Origin: Dehalococcoidia bacterium
Lineage (GTDB): Bacteria; Chloroflexota; Dehalococcoidia; GIF9; AB-539-J10
Direction of reading: 5' to 3'
Assembly: GCA_003562475.1 (NCBI GenBank)
Contig: PWUU01000074.1
Span: 1 to 64,000 of the forward strand
Length of the DNA stretch: 64,000 nt
The translations under genes and the position numbers were made by a program. The stretch's first letter is position 1, and every line of letters starts with the position of its first letter. Below, piece after piece: positions 1 through 8,236 of this stretch. The notes under the pieces are model-generated. The model made no database searches. It saw only the letters and a list, made by a program, of their open reading frames with translations, and had not been told where the DNA came from.

Positions 1-180
1 GGAGTATCGGCGCCGGGGAAACCTGGCATGGGAGCGGCGCAGCCCCGGCCATCCCCATCTTCAGGCGCCGATTCGCCTCTCGTTGCACTGCTTGAAGAAT
101 TGCAGGGGCAACTGGAAACCCTCCGCAGTCAGGTGGAACAGGTAAATCGGCGTATTGACGAGCTACACAAACGCGAGTGA
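1..180 (+). CDS. DUF5320-like protein, C-terminal part (5' end outside window)
   Basis: Frame 1 is open from the window edge to a TGA at 178-180. The visible 59 residues begin Gly/Pro/Ser-rich and end in a Leu/Glu/Gln-rich coiled-coil segment (LVALLEELQGQLETL, then ELHKRE). DUF5320 proteins have this layout: a Gly/Met/Arg-rich N-terminus and a short C-terminal coiled coil. They commonly sit beside NifX-like proteins and ferredoxin-containing MinD ATPases, as here. The function is not established; a metallocluster-related role is inferred from context. The N-terminal MPxGDxTGP motif lies outside the window, so the call rests on the tail and the neighbours. Confidence 0.55.
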   Translation, partial: GVSAPGKPGMGAAQPRPSPSSGADSPLVALLEELQGQLETLRSQVEQVNRRIDELHKRE

Positions 181-285
181 ACAACTGGTACGGGAGAGGT
201 GCTGCGGCAGCAGGGTATGCTCCTGGTGCGACGAGCCGCGGGCGTGCTGCGACTTTCGCTACCGCACCATTGTGGAGGTGCGAGA

Positions 286-387
286 ATGCCATGGGGTGAT
301 GGAACCGGACCACCGGGACAGGGCGCTGGAACGGGGCGCGGACCACGTCGAGGGGCCGGGCGCGGCGCCAGATTAACGCGAGCATAG
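286..387 (+). CDS. Very short DUF5320-like peptide (33 aa)
   Basis: An ATG at 286 follows a good ribosome binding site (GGAGGTG at 274-280). The 33-residue product starts MPWGDGTGPPGQGAGTGRG, the typical N-terminus of DUF5320 proteins (MPxGDxTGPxGxGxxTGRG). It then runs into Arg/Gly-rich sequence and stops at 387, three bases before the next gene. Unlike full DUF5320 proteins it has no coiled coil, so it is either a minimal family member or a truncated copy of the gene just upstream. The context implies co-expression with the Fe-S ATPases. No biochemical function can be assigned. Confidence 0.5.
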   Translation: MPWGDGTGPPGQGAGTGRGPRRGAGRGARLTRA

Positions 388-390
388 TCG

Positions 391-1233
391 ATGATAGTCT
401 CAATTGCGAGCGGAAAGGGAGGTACGGGCAAGACGCTCGTGGCTACCAGTCTCGTCCTGACCCTGAAGGAATCGCTGCCGGTGACGCTGCTCGATTGTGA
501 TGTCGAAGAACCGAACGACCACATCTACATGCGTGCGCGACCCGTCCACTCGGAACCGGTAGCGATTCCGGTACCGTTTGTCGACGAGTCACAGTGCATC
601 TACTGTGGCATGTGCCACGATGTCTGCGCCTTCAATGCAATCGCTGTGCTCGGCACTGCGGTTCTCGTCTTCAAGGAACTCTGCCACGGCTGTGGCGCAT
701 GCACACGGTTTTGTCCCGTGGGAGCCATCACAGAGGTGCCCCATGAAATAGGAGTGGTGGAGGTCGGGGACGCTGATGGAGTCAGTTTCGTTGATGGAGT
801 GCTCACAATCGGACAGCCGATGGCCCCACCCATCATCCGTGAGGTGAAGCGCCACACAGGAACAAAAGGCCTGACCGTCATCGACGCCTCGCCCGGAACG
901 GCCTGTCCTGTGGTCGAGGCAGTCAGAGGAAGCGATTTCTGCGTCCTGGTCACGGAGCCGACTCCCTTCGGTCTGCACGACCTGCGCCTCGCCGTTGAAA
1001 CCATGCGTGAGCTTGGTGTGCCGTACGGGACCATCATCAATCGCGCCGACCTGGGAGATGACCGCACCGAAAGGTACTGCCAGGCACAGGAGATACCCGT
1101 GCTGATGACAATTCCGTTCGACGAGCGTATCGCACGATCGTACTCTCGCGGGGTGCCACTTGTAGAGGCGCTGCCAGAGTATCGGGAGCAATTCTTCGCG
1201 CTGTTCAGGAAGATACAGGAGCTTGTCAAATGA
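391..1233 (+). CDS. MinD-superfamily P-loop ATPase with inserted ferredoxin domain (first copy)
   Basis: 280 aa. It opens with a deviant Walker A motif (ASGKGGTGKT, residues 7-16) of the MinD/Mrp/NifH class. At about residues 70-115 there is an insert with two 4Fe-4S motifs: CIYCGMCHDVC followed by a Pro-less link, and CHGCGACTRFCP. Proteins of this type usually occur as adjacent pairs with NifX-like proteins and are thought to act in assembly or delivery of metal-sulfur cofactors; the reaction is unproven. The stop overlaps the start of the second copy (ATGA, 1230-1233), so the two are translationally coupled and probably form a heterodimer. The ribosome binding site is weak; coupling to the upstream peptide is likely. 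Confidence 0.85.
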   Translation: MIVSIASGKGGTGKTLVATSLVLTLKESLPVTLLDCDVEEPNDHIYMRARPVHSEPVAIPVPFVDESQCIYCGMCHDVCAFNAIAVLGTAVLVFKELCHGCGACTRFCPVGAITEVPHEIGVVEVGDADGVSFVDGVLTIGQPMAPPIIREVKRHTGTKGLTVIDASPGTACPVVEAVRGSDFCVLVTEPTPFGLHDLRLAVETMRELGVPYGTIINRADLGDDRTERYCQAQEIPVLMTIPFDERIARSYSRGVPLVEALPEYREQFFALFRKIQELVK

Positions 1234-2105
1234 GCGTAAAGGAGCTCGTTGTTCTCAGCGGCAAAGGTGGTACCGGCAAGACAAGCATCGTTGGTGCCTT
1301 CGCTTCACTGGCGGGGAGGAAGGTCATTTCTGACTGCGACGTGGACGCGGCAGACCTGCACCTGTTGCTCTCTCCCTCTCCGCGCGAGGAACACGAATTC
1401 TGGAGCGGTCAAGTGGCCGAGATTGACGTGGAGAGATGCTCTCGCTGCGGGCTCTGCGGGGAGGCGTGCCGTTTCGAAGCGATTCACGACTTCACGATAG
1501 ACAGAATCGGTTGTGAGGGTTGCGGACTTTGCGCGCGTATCTGCCCGGACAATGCCATACGAATGCATGACAATCTTGCAGGCCACTGGTACCTATCGGA
1601 CACACGGTTCGGCCCGCTGGTACACGCGCGCCTCGGCATCGCACAGGAGAACTCCGGCAAGCTGGTCCACCTGGTTCGGCAGAAGGCGAAAGAAACCGCG
1701 GTACGCGAGGGTATCGGTGTTACCATCAACGACGGGCCTCCCGGTATTGGCTGTGCCGTTATCTCTTCCCTCTCAGGCGCCAGCCTCGCATGTATCGTGA
1801 CGGAACCATCGGTATCGGGAATCCACGATATGGAGCGCGTCCTGGCGGTCTGTCGCCACTTCGGGATACCAGCTCTCGTGTGCATAAACAAGTTCGACAT
1901 CAATGAAGAGGGAACCCGGCAGATCGAGGACTATTGCGGCCAACAGGACATCAGGGTAGTAGCCAGAGTCCCGTTTGACACGCAAGTGACGAAAGCGCAG
2001 GTGCAGGGCGTATCGATCGTCGAGTACACCAGCGATGCCCGCCTCACGGGCCCGATAGAGCAGGCGTGGGAGGCGGCGTCCAGGCAACTCAATACCGTCA
2101 TATAG
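1230..2105 (+). CDS. MinD-superfamily P-loop ATPase with inserted ferredoxin domain (second copy)
   Basis: 291 aa, a paralogue of the gene it overlaps by 4 bp. Walker A is SGKGGTGKTS near residue 10. Two 4Fe-4S motifs lie at about residues 67-110 (CSRCGLCGEAC and CEGCGLCARICP), followed by the switch-II-like segment NDGPPGIGC. It shares domain order with its partner, consistent with a paired Fe-S ATPase acting in cytoplasmic metallocluster handling. It is followed after 40 bp by the NifX-like gene in the same orientation. The exact client protein is unknown. Confidence 0.85.
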   Translation: MSVKELVVLSGKGGTGKTSIVGAFASLAGRKVISDCDVDAADLHLLLSPSPREEHEFWSGQVAEIDVERCSRCGLCGEACRFEAIHDFTIDRIGCEGCGLCARICPDNAIRMHDNLAGHWYLSDTRFGPLVHARLGIAQENSGKLVHLVRQKAKETAVREGIGVTINDGPPGIGCAVISSLSGASLACIVTEPSVSGIHDMERVLAVCRHFGIPALVCINKFDINEEGTRQIEDYCGQQDIRVVARVPFDTQVTKAQVQGVSIVEYTSDARLTGPIEQAWEAASRQLNTVI

Positions 2106-2145
2106 TCTAATTCTTTGCCCTGCGCGGGGCCGGAGGAGAGTAACA

Positions 2146-2505
2146 ATGCGATATGCAGTACCTGTTAACGGCGGCAGGCTTGCAGCCCACTTCGGGCATT
2201 GCGAAGCGTTTGCCATATTCGACATCAACGAGAGCACCGGAGAGGTAGCCGGCAAGGAGTTCCTACCGTCACCAGGCCACCAGCCAGGACTCCTGCCAGG
2301 GTGGCTCGCGGAACAGGGCGTCTCGGTGATAATCGCAGGTGGCATGGGGCCAAGGGCAGTCGGTCTCTTTGCGGAGAACCGTGTGGAGGTCGTCCTCGGT
2401 GCCCGCGAGAGCGATCCTGAGCAGATTGTGGCAGCATACCTGGCTGGCTCGCTGGAGGCAGGAGAGAACATCTGCGACCACGGACACGAAAGCCATCTAT
2501 GCTGA
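2146..2505 (+). CDS. NifX/NifB-C-type dinitrogenase iron-molybdenum cofactor biosynthesis domain protein
   Basis: 119 aa. The whole protein matches the NifX-like fold (FeMo-co biosynthesis family): N-terminal MRYAVPVNGGRLAAHFGHC with the characteristic HFG, then a Gly-rich segment (VIIAGGMGPRAVGLF). It has an ATG start behind GGAGGAG (2131-2137). No nitrogenase genes are visible, and stand-alone members of this family are common in anaerobes beside the paired ferredoxin-MinD ATPases, where they are thought to bind or carry metal clusters. The His/Cys tail (ICDHGHESHLC) could add metal ligands. Confidence 0.85.
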   Translation: MRYAVPVNGGRLAAHFGHCEAFAIFDINESTGEVAGKEFLPSPGHQPGLLPGWLAEQGVSVIIAGGMGPRAVGLFAENRVEVVLGARESDPEQIVAAYLAGSLEAGENICDHGHESHLC

Positions 2506-2520
2506 CAGGAGAGGAAAGAC

Positions 2521-3537
2521 ATGGAAGAACGGATAGCGCAACTGCTTGATTCAGTGATCGTTCCGGGTGCCGGACGAAGTGTCCTGCAACTCGGCCTGCT
2601 TCGCAGCATCGATCAGGTTGATGGACAAGTTCGCATCGTGCTCGGAGATGCGGCCCTCATCGATGATGCGAAACAATCCATCGAAGAGAGCATCCGGATG
2701 GCAGTCTCCAGCATTACCGGCCAGGATATCCTGGTACAGTTTGCACACATGACTACCGGGGAGGCGAACGACATAGCACACACTGTCGCCGTGATGAGTG
2801 GTAAGGGTGGCGTCGGAAAATCTCTCGTCACCGGGCTTCTAGCGGTTGCACTCGGCCGTGCCGGGTACCGCGTCGGTATCCTCGATGCAGACCTCACCGG
2901 GCCCAGCATTCCAAGGATGTTTGGCATTCAGGAGAGGCCGTGTGGCAGTTCGAGCGGCATGCTTCCGGTGGTGTCTGCGACCGGAAAACCGGTTATGTCC
3001 ATGAACCTGTTGCTGGAGCGCAGCGATCAGCCGGTCATCTGGCGCGGACCGCTCATCGATAAGGCACTGCGACAGTTCGGCCAGGACGTGCTGTGGGGTC
3101 GGCTGGACTTCCTCCTCATCGATTTGCCGCCCGGCACAGCCGATGCGGTCCTCACGGTCATGCAGGCATTCCCCATCGACGGTGTCGTGGTGGTGTTCAC
3201 GCCGCAGGACCTGGTGGAGATGATTGTCCGCAAGACCATCAACATGGCAGAGATGATGCAGAAACGGGTAATCGGCGTCGTCGAAAACATGAGTTACCTC
3301 TATATCCCTGAAACCGGCAAGAGAATGGAGCTGTTCGGACCCGGCAGGGGCGACGAGATGGCACAGGTGGCCAATGCGCCTCTTCTCGGCCGCATACCCA
3401 TAGATCCGTCACTTGCAGCGCTCTGCGATCAGGGTGCCGTTGAGGACTACGACTCTGATATCGTGACCACGCTCGGCAGGAACTTTCTTGCAGCGCTGGG
3501 TGACGGGAGTCGCCGGGAGAAGCACCTGCCCGTCTGA
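2521..3537 (+). CDS. Mrp/ApbC-family Fe-S cluster carrier ATPase
   Basis: 338 aa. Residues 1-80 resemble the small MIP18/DUF59 domain found at the N-terminus of bacterial Mrp. The Mrp ATPase follows, with Walker A SGKGGVGKS at residues 93-101 and LDADLTGPSIPRMFG after it. Mrp proteins bind a bridging 4Fe-4S cluster and pass it to apoproteins. Oddly, the C-terminal CxxC that usually follows ENMS is absent: the sequence reads ENMSYLYIPETGKRMELFG. The gene is 15 bp after the NifX-like gene, with a GGAG-type ribosome binding site, and closes this Fe-S operon. Confidence 0.85.
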   Translation: MEERIAQLLDSVIVPGAGRSVLQLGLLRSIDQVDGQVRIVLGDAALIDDAKQSIEESIRMAVSSITGQDILVQFAHMTTGEANDIAHTVAVMSGKGGVGKSLVTGLLAVALGRAGYRVGILDADLTGPSIPRMFGIQERPCGSSSGMLPVVSATGKPVMSMNLLLERSDQPVIWRGPLIDKALRQFGQDVLWGRLDFLLIDLPPGTADAVLTVMQAFPIDGVVVVFTPQDLVEMIVRKTINMAEMMQKRVIGVVENMSYLYIPETGKRMELFGPGRGDEMAQVANAPLLGRIPIDPSLAALCDQGAVEDYDSDIVTTLGRNFLAALGDGSRREKHLPV

Positions 3538-3816
3538 CGAAGGGCAGCTACTCCCCCCTCCACATTGTCGACGGACAACAACGGGCCCGACCGTGCGTCA
3601 TACTTCGGGCCACGCGTCACACGTCGGACGATGCCAAAGGACAGTGCGGTCCCCGTCGAAACCGCGCCACTCATCTCACCGTTGACGGTGTGATAGAACG
3701 GCATCAATGTGCTACCTTAGTGTTCAGTGACGCATGGTGCGTCTCGCGCCCGTCAGTACTCCCTGCCGTCACCACCCTCCCCCACTTACCCTGACGGGAG
3801 CGCGATGGAGGTCGTT

Positions 3817-5346
3817 ATGAATGTGCTACTCGTGTATCCCCAGATTCCCGAGACATTCTGGAGCTTCAAGCATGCGCTCCGCTTCGTCTCTCGCCAGGCG
3901 TCATTCCCGCCGCTCGGACTGCTCACCGTGGCATCCATGCTGCCCCTCGAGTGGAACAAGAGGCTTGTCGACATGAACGTAACCCGACTGGCCGACGCAG
4001 ACTTAGCCTGGGCTGACTATGTGTTCATCAGCGCGATGGTTGTGCAACAGGATTCTGCCCGGCACGTAATGGATAGATGCAAGAGATACAACACGAAGGT
4101 GGTTGCCGGAGGGCCGCTCTTCAGACCGGGGTACGAGGATTTCGGATTCGATGATGTCGACCACCTCGTCTATGGCGAGGCGGAGAATATACTGCCACGC
4201 CTGCTTGAGGACATGGAAAACGGACACGCTGCGCACGTCTACTCTTCACCAGAGTTGCCGGACATTGAATCGAGTCCTATTCCCATGTGGTCGCTCGTAC
4301 ACAATCATCGCTATCACATGATGTGTCTACAGTACTCGCGTGGCTGTCCCTACAATTGCGAATTCTGCGACATCGTCATCATGAACGGCCGTGTGCCGCG
4401 CACGAAGACGCGCGAGCAGGTACTGGCCGAGCTGGATGCGCTCTACCATCACGGGTGGCGAGGAGGCATCTTCTTTACGGATGACAACTTCATCGGTAAC
4501 AAGCAAAAGCTGAAGGCTGACGTTCTTCCGGCCATTTGCGCATGGAGCAAGTCCAGAGGATATCCATTCTGGTTCCTGACCGAAGCATCGATCAACCTGG
4601 CAGACGATGATGACTTGATGCAGTCGATGGTCGAGGCGGGTTTCGACACGGTCTTCGTCGGAATCGAGAGTCCAAATGAGCAAAGTCTGATCGAGTGTAA
4701 CAAGATGCCCAATAAGGGTCGCGACCTTCTCGCGTCAGTCAAACGGATCCAGCATCACGGGCTCCAGGTACAAGGTGGGTTCATTGTTGGGTTCGATGGC
4801 GACCCTCCCTCAATTTTCCGGAACCAGATCAACTTCATCCAGGACAGCGGCATCGTGACTGCAATGGTCGGAGTGCTCATGGCTCCTCCCGGAACATCGC
4901 TTTACAAGCGACTGCAGGCCGAGAACCGTCTGTTGCAGGGAGGGACAGGCAACAACACAGACGGATCCACAAACTTCGTGCCGAAGATGGGATTGGAGGC
5001 ACTGGCCAATGGTTACAGGCACGTAGTGACTACAATCTACACACCACAACACTACTACGACCGTATTCTCACGTTTCTCAGGGAATACCAGCCACACGGC
5101 CCGCGTAGAGGCAATTTCAGCCCCCGCTACATACGTGCATTGCTGCGATGCATGTGGACGATCGGAATCAGGGAGAGAGGCAGAAGACACTACTGGAAGC
5201 TGTTCGGATGGACCTTGCTCAGGAAACCGCGGTGTTTTCCGCTCTTCACAACGTTTGCAGTGCAGGGCTATCATTGCCGCAAAGTCGCAGAGGGCACGAC
5301 CCGCGGAACACAGCTCCAGCCGAATGAGAGAAGACACTTCGCGTAG
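3817..5346 (+). CDS. B12-binding-domain radical SAM protein (DUF4070 / hopanoid methylase-like)
   Basis: 509 aa. The N-terminal ~150 residues form a cobalamin-binding-like Rossmann domain (MNVLLVYPQIPETFWSFK). The radical SAM motif CxxxCxxC is at C177, C181 and C184 (RGCPYNCEFC), and a C-terminal DUF4070-type region follows. The start at 3817 has GGAGGTC 4 bp upstream; an upstream in-frame GTG at 3727 would add an unconserved Pro/Ser-rich stretch. The family includes the hopanoid C2-methylase HpnP and BchE relatives, but most members have no assigned substrate. It stands alone, so the substrate cannot be inferred from neighbours. Confidence 0.85.
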   Translation: MNVLLVYPQIPETFWSFKHALRFVSRQASFPPLGLLTVASMLPLEWNKRLVDMNVTRLADADLAWADYVFISAMVVQQDSARHVMDRCKRYNTKVVAGGPLFRPGYEDFGFDDVDHLVYGEAENILPRLLEDMENGHAAHVYSSPELPDIESSPIPMWSLVHNHRYHMMCLQYSRGCPYNCEFCDIVIMNGRVPRTKTREQVLAELDALYHHGWRGGIFFTDDNFIGNKQKLKADVLPAICAWSKSRGYPFWFLTEASINLADDDDLMQSMVEAGFDTVFVGIESPNEQSLIECNKMPNKGRDLLASVKRIQHHGLQVQGGFIVGFDGDPPSIFRNQINFIQDSGIVTAMVGVLMAPPGTSLYKRLQAENRLLQGGTGNNTDGSTNFVPKMGLEALANGYRHVVTTIYTPQHYYDRILTFLREYQPHGPRRGNFSPRYIRALLRCMWTIGIRERGRRHYWKLFGWTLLRKPRCFPLFTTFAVQGYHCRKVAEGTTRGTQLQPNERRHFA

Positions 5347-5669
5347 CTGCAACCACACGTTCGTCCACGATTGATGTAACCGCAGCGCAAAGCCGGTCGA
5401 CCAGGTGATGCTGAGTTGCTTCTAGACGGCTCTCTCCTCCATTCCCCATCCCATGGGCGTTCACCGCTTACTTCGCAATCTTATGAGTACGTATGCCGAG
5501 TCCACATTCCGCGTGCGCTGCGGGAGGGATGGCAACGGCACGTCTCACCTGCCCCGACATCCTCATATTGCAGGCTGCCAAGCCGAAACAAGCGAATTCC
5601 CACGCGGGAGCAATGGGCGGCAAGTAATCGCGTGGGATCGTGCCTTTAGCACTCAGGGGAGTAGCGAAG
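5347..5669. other. Intergenic region without a recognisable gene
   Basis: About 320 bp between the radical SAM gene and the Rrf2 promoter. The open frames here are short, mutually overlapping and lack ribosome binding sites. I see no RNA gene or repeat, only the promoter region at its right end. Confidence 0.5.
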
Positions 5670-5698
5670 TTGACGAAGTCTCTCAGAATGTGTATTGT
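5670..5698 (+). promoter_or_regulatory. Predicted promoter of the rrf2-ABC-lipoprotein operon
   Basis: TTGACG (5670-5675) is followed after 17 bp by TATTGT (5693-5698). Both hexamers are close to the housekeeping sigma consensus. The predicted start would be near 5705, about 33 bp before the Rrf2 ATG. The -10 element lies inside the left arm of the inverted repeat described next. Confidence 0.6.
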
Positions 5699-5720
5699 TG
5701 AGTACGTTAGTCAACAATAC
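5692..5720. promoter_or_regulatory. Perfect inverted repeat, likely Rrf2 operator
   Basis: GTATTGTTGA (5692-5701) and TCAACAATAC (5711-5720) are perfect reverse complements separated by 9 bp. The repeat covers the predicted -10 and transcription start and ends 17 bp before the Rrf2 start codon. Rrf2-family dimers bind dyads of about this size, so negative autoregulation of the downstream operon is the simplest reading. The repeat is seen; binding is inferred. Confidence 0.7.
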
Positions 5721-5737
5721 TCACTGAGGAGCTGGCA

Positions 5738-6250
5738 ATGAGACTGGGCACGCGTCCCCGATATGGAATGAGGGCACTGGTAGACATCGCTACTCATAGC
5801 AGAAACGAGCCGGTGAGACTCAAGGAGATTGCACGGCGACAGGACGTGTCTCTCTCCTACCTTGAGCATATCGTCGGACCGCTTATCTCGGGCGGCATTC
5901 TGAGGAGCACACGCGGTCCTGGTGGCGGAGTATCCCTACTGCGTCGACCGAAGGACATCCCGCTGAGGGAGGTGATGGGACTCCTCGAGGGATCGCTCAG
6001 CACCACAGACTGCGTCATACACCCCGAGGTCTGCCCGCGATCTTCTCACTGCGCCACACGGTCGCTGTGGACCGAGCTCGCCGACGCGATGCATGCAGTT
6101 TTCGACTCGAGAACGCTTGCCGACCTGATGAGAGGTGACGATGAAAAGGCAGAAGACTCCTGCGCACCGGAATCCTTCAAGCGACTTCACAACCCGGTCT
6201 CGAGATCAGGTGTGACTGAGTTCAGCGAGACGCAGGAGAAGCAGCCGTGA
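5738..6250 (+). CDS. Rrf2-family transcriptional regulator, probable Fe-S sensor
   Basis: 170 aa. N-terminal winged helix (YGMRALVDIATHS, then ARRQDVSLSYLEHIVGPL) with the family wing sequence RGPGGGVSL. Three cysteines at the usual cluster site (DCVIHPEVCPRSSHC, spacing CX6CX5C) resemble the 2Fe-2S or 4Fe-4S ligands of IscR/NsrR/RsrR-type members. The gene is the first of an operon, its stop overlaps the permease start (GTGA), and a perfect dyad sits on its promoter. It therefore probably regulates the downstream ABC transporter and lipoproteins in response to iron, Fe-S status or a redox signal. The C-terminal ~40 residues are unconserved and charged. Confidence 0.88.
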   Translation: MRLGTRPRYGMRALVDIATHSRNEPVRLKEIARRQDVSLSYLEHIVGPLISGGILRSTRGPGGGVSLLRRPKDIPLREVMGLLEGSLSTTDCVIHPEVCPRSSHCATRSLWTELADAMHAVFDSRTLADLMRGDDEKAEDSCAPESFKRLHNPVSRSGVTEFSETQEKQP

Positions 6251-7440
6251 AACTGACCAATATAGTTCTGAAGGACATGCTGCGGCGTAAGCGCCGCGTA
6301 GCTCACTCTGTGTTTGGTGTGTCGATAGGCATCATGACCGTCATTGCCATGCTCACCGTGGCGAACTCCGGAGAGCAGCTTCTTCGAATGGAGCTCGAGA
6401 GATACGGGCCAAATCTGACCATTGTGCCTGCCACCGCCCGACTCGACGTAGAACTCGGCGGGTTGACCATGGGCTCCATAACGGTCGGTGAGACCATGCT
6501 CGACGAGGCTGTCCTGCCACTGATTCAAGAGGCTGCAGACGATGCAATTCGTGCCGACATGGGCATTTCGGATCCTGGCCCAATCGCGATTGTGGCGCCG
6601 CGATTGTACCTTCCTGCGACCATGGATGATCGCAGCGTGACAGTAGTGGGAGTAGCGCCGAGTGAGGAGAGGGCGATCCGTGTCTGGTGGGATTATTCCG
6701 ATGGAGGACACCTTCAAGAATCCGATGATCTCGTCGCAGGCGCGGTGGCGGCCAAATCGCTCGGCCTGGTGGCTGGCGACACGGTCAGCATTTCCGGTCA
6801 CGAGTATCACGTCGCCGGTGTGCTGGGAGAGAGCGGATCCAACGACGACTTCCTGCTGTTCGTCCCGCTCGCAACACTTCAGGAGACATCCGGACAAGGC
6901 CCGGTGGTGTCCACAGTAGACGTACGGGCACTCTGCACCGGTTGTCCCGTGGAGAGGATTGCGCACGCGCTCACGACGGATATCCCCGGTCTCCACGCGG
7001 TGGCCGTCCGTCAGGTAGCAGAAGCGGAACTGGGGATGTGGCACAGCATGCGCGCCATAGTGCTCATGCTCGCAACGGTGACGTTGCTCGTCGGATTGTT
7101 CGGCGTAACGAATGCTATGTCGGCCATGGTTGCGGAGCGTAGAAAGGACATTGGGATTATGAGGGCCGTCGGAGCATCCCGACGCCAGATACTGTCGATG
7201 TTCCTGCAGGAAGCCTTCCTGCTGGGATTACTGGGAGGAATCGGCGGCTACCTGGCCGGAGTGGCGCTCGCGACCGTCGTCGGCCCGCTGATTCTCGGCG
7301 GCGCAATGGTGACCCCGGTGCTCGAATACGTGCTACTCGCAATCGGCCTGGCTGCAGCCATTTCAATGATTGCGGCGCTGCATCCCGCACTCACGGCCTC
7401 TCGCATGAGGGTAGCAGACTCCGTGAGAACCTCTTCCTAG
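6247..7440 (+). CDS. FtsX/MacB-type ABC transporter permease
   Basis: 397 aa. One membrane segment near residues 18-38, a large extracytoplasmic MacB_PCD-like domain (about 40-270), then three C-terminal membrane segments in the FtsX domain, with the conserved VAERRKDIGIMRAVGAS loop. The GTG start overlaps the Rrf2 stop. MacB/LolC-type permeases use a mechanotransmission mechanism and act on lipoproteins, peptides or periplasmic partners rather than on simple import. Coupled to the ATPase 13 bp downstream and to lipoproteins after it. CTGCP in the outer domain could form a disulfide or bind metal. Confidence 0.87.
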   Translation: MKLTNIVLKDMLRRKRRVAHSVFGVSIGIMTVIAMLTVANSGEQLLRMELERYGPNLTIVPATARLDVELGGLTMGSITVGETMLDEAVLPLIQEAADDAIRADMGISDPGPIAIVAPRLYLPATMDDRSVTVVGVAPSEERAIRVWWDYSDGGHLQESDDLVAGAVAAKSLGLVAGDTVSISGHEYHVAGVLGESGSNDDFLLFVPLATLQETSGQGPVVSTVDVRALCTGCPVERIAHALTTDIPGLHAVAVRQVAEAELGMWHSMRAIVLMLATVTLLVGLFGVTNAMSAMVAERRKDIGIMRAVGASRRQILSMFLQEAFLLGLLGGIGGYLAGVALATVVGPLILGGAMVTPVLEYVLLAIGLAAAISMIAALHPALTASRMRVADSVRTSS

Positions 7441-7453
7441 GGAGTGTGACCAC

Positions 7454-8236
7454 ATGCTCGAGTTGAAGTGTGTATCGCGCATTTATGGTGAGGGGGATGC
7501 CCGGGTCGTGGCACTCGATCGTGTATCGCTGAAGGTCGAACCGGGCCAGTTTCTGTCCATCATGGGACCATCCGGCAGCGGCAAGTCAACGTTGCTGAAC
7601 GTCATGGGTGGAGTCGACCGCATCACTGGTGGAGAGATACTGTTCGACGATCAGCGCTTCGACCTCCTGTCTGAAGAGGAGTTGACCACATTTCGCCGTA
7701 ATCGCCTCGCGTACGTGTTCCAGCAGTATCACCTGGTCCCCTCACTGACCGTTATTGAGAATGTGGCTCTCCCGATCGTCTTTCGAGCAGCTGGCCGCGA
7801 TATTACACGCACCTGGCAGATGCTCGAACGCGTGGGACTGAAGCATCGAGCTTCTCACCGCCCTTCAGAGCTGAGTGGTGGCGAACAGCAGCGTGTGGCT
7901 ATTGCGAGAGCCCTGGTGAACAATCCGGCACTCATACTGGCCGACGAGCCCACGGGGAACCTCGATCAGGCATCGGGCAGACAGATTATGAGGCTTTTCA
8001 CGGAACTGAACGATGAAGGACGGGCAGTGGTGATGGTCACGCACAACCTGCAGCTTGCACAATGCGCACGTGAAATCGTCGAGTTGACCGACGGGCGTGT
8101 CGTCTCACGTTCCAAGGTCTTTGACAGGATGCTGCCGCCTCTGCGAGGCGTCGATAATCAAATGGCGGATGCTCCTCCCGGACTCTCTGATGATACTATA
8201 ATGGGCGTGCCGCCTCAAGGAGGTAATCACATATGA
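7454..8236 (+). CDS. ABC transporter ATP-binding protein (LolD/MacB type)
   Basis: 260 aa. Walker [10 protein letters not shown] (about residues 37-45), Q-loop [13 protein letters not shown], signature [15 protein letters not shown], Walker [13 protein letters not shown] and switch His in VMVTHNLQ. This is the classical MacB/LolD/FtsE group that pairs with FtsX-type permeases. The start follows GGGAG. The last codons overlap the start of the DUF2318-like lipoprotein gene by 4 bp, giving a tight permease-ATPase-lipoprotein unit. The ~30-residue C-terminal extension beyond the ATPase core is not conserved. Confidence 0.9.
   Translation: MLELKCVSRIYGEGDARVVALDRVSLKVEPGQFLSIMGPSGSGKSTLLNVMGGVDRITGGEILFDDQRFDLLSEEELTTFRRNRLAYVFQQYHLVPSLTVIENVALPIVFRAAGRDITRTWQMLERVGLKHRASHRPSELSGGEQQRVAIARALVNNPALILADEPTGNLDQASGRQIMRLFTELNDEGRAVVMVTHNLQLAQCAREIVELTDGRVVSRSKVFDRMLPPLRGVDNQMADAPPGLSDDTIMGVPPQGGNHI

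Noticed and set aside
155..376. Cys-rich 73-aa plus-strand open frame (CCGSRVCSWCDEPRACC)
   Set aside because: It overlaps both the end of the first gene and the better-supported DUF5320-like peptide in another frame and lacks a ribosome binding site.
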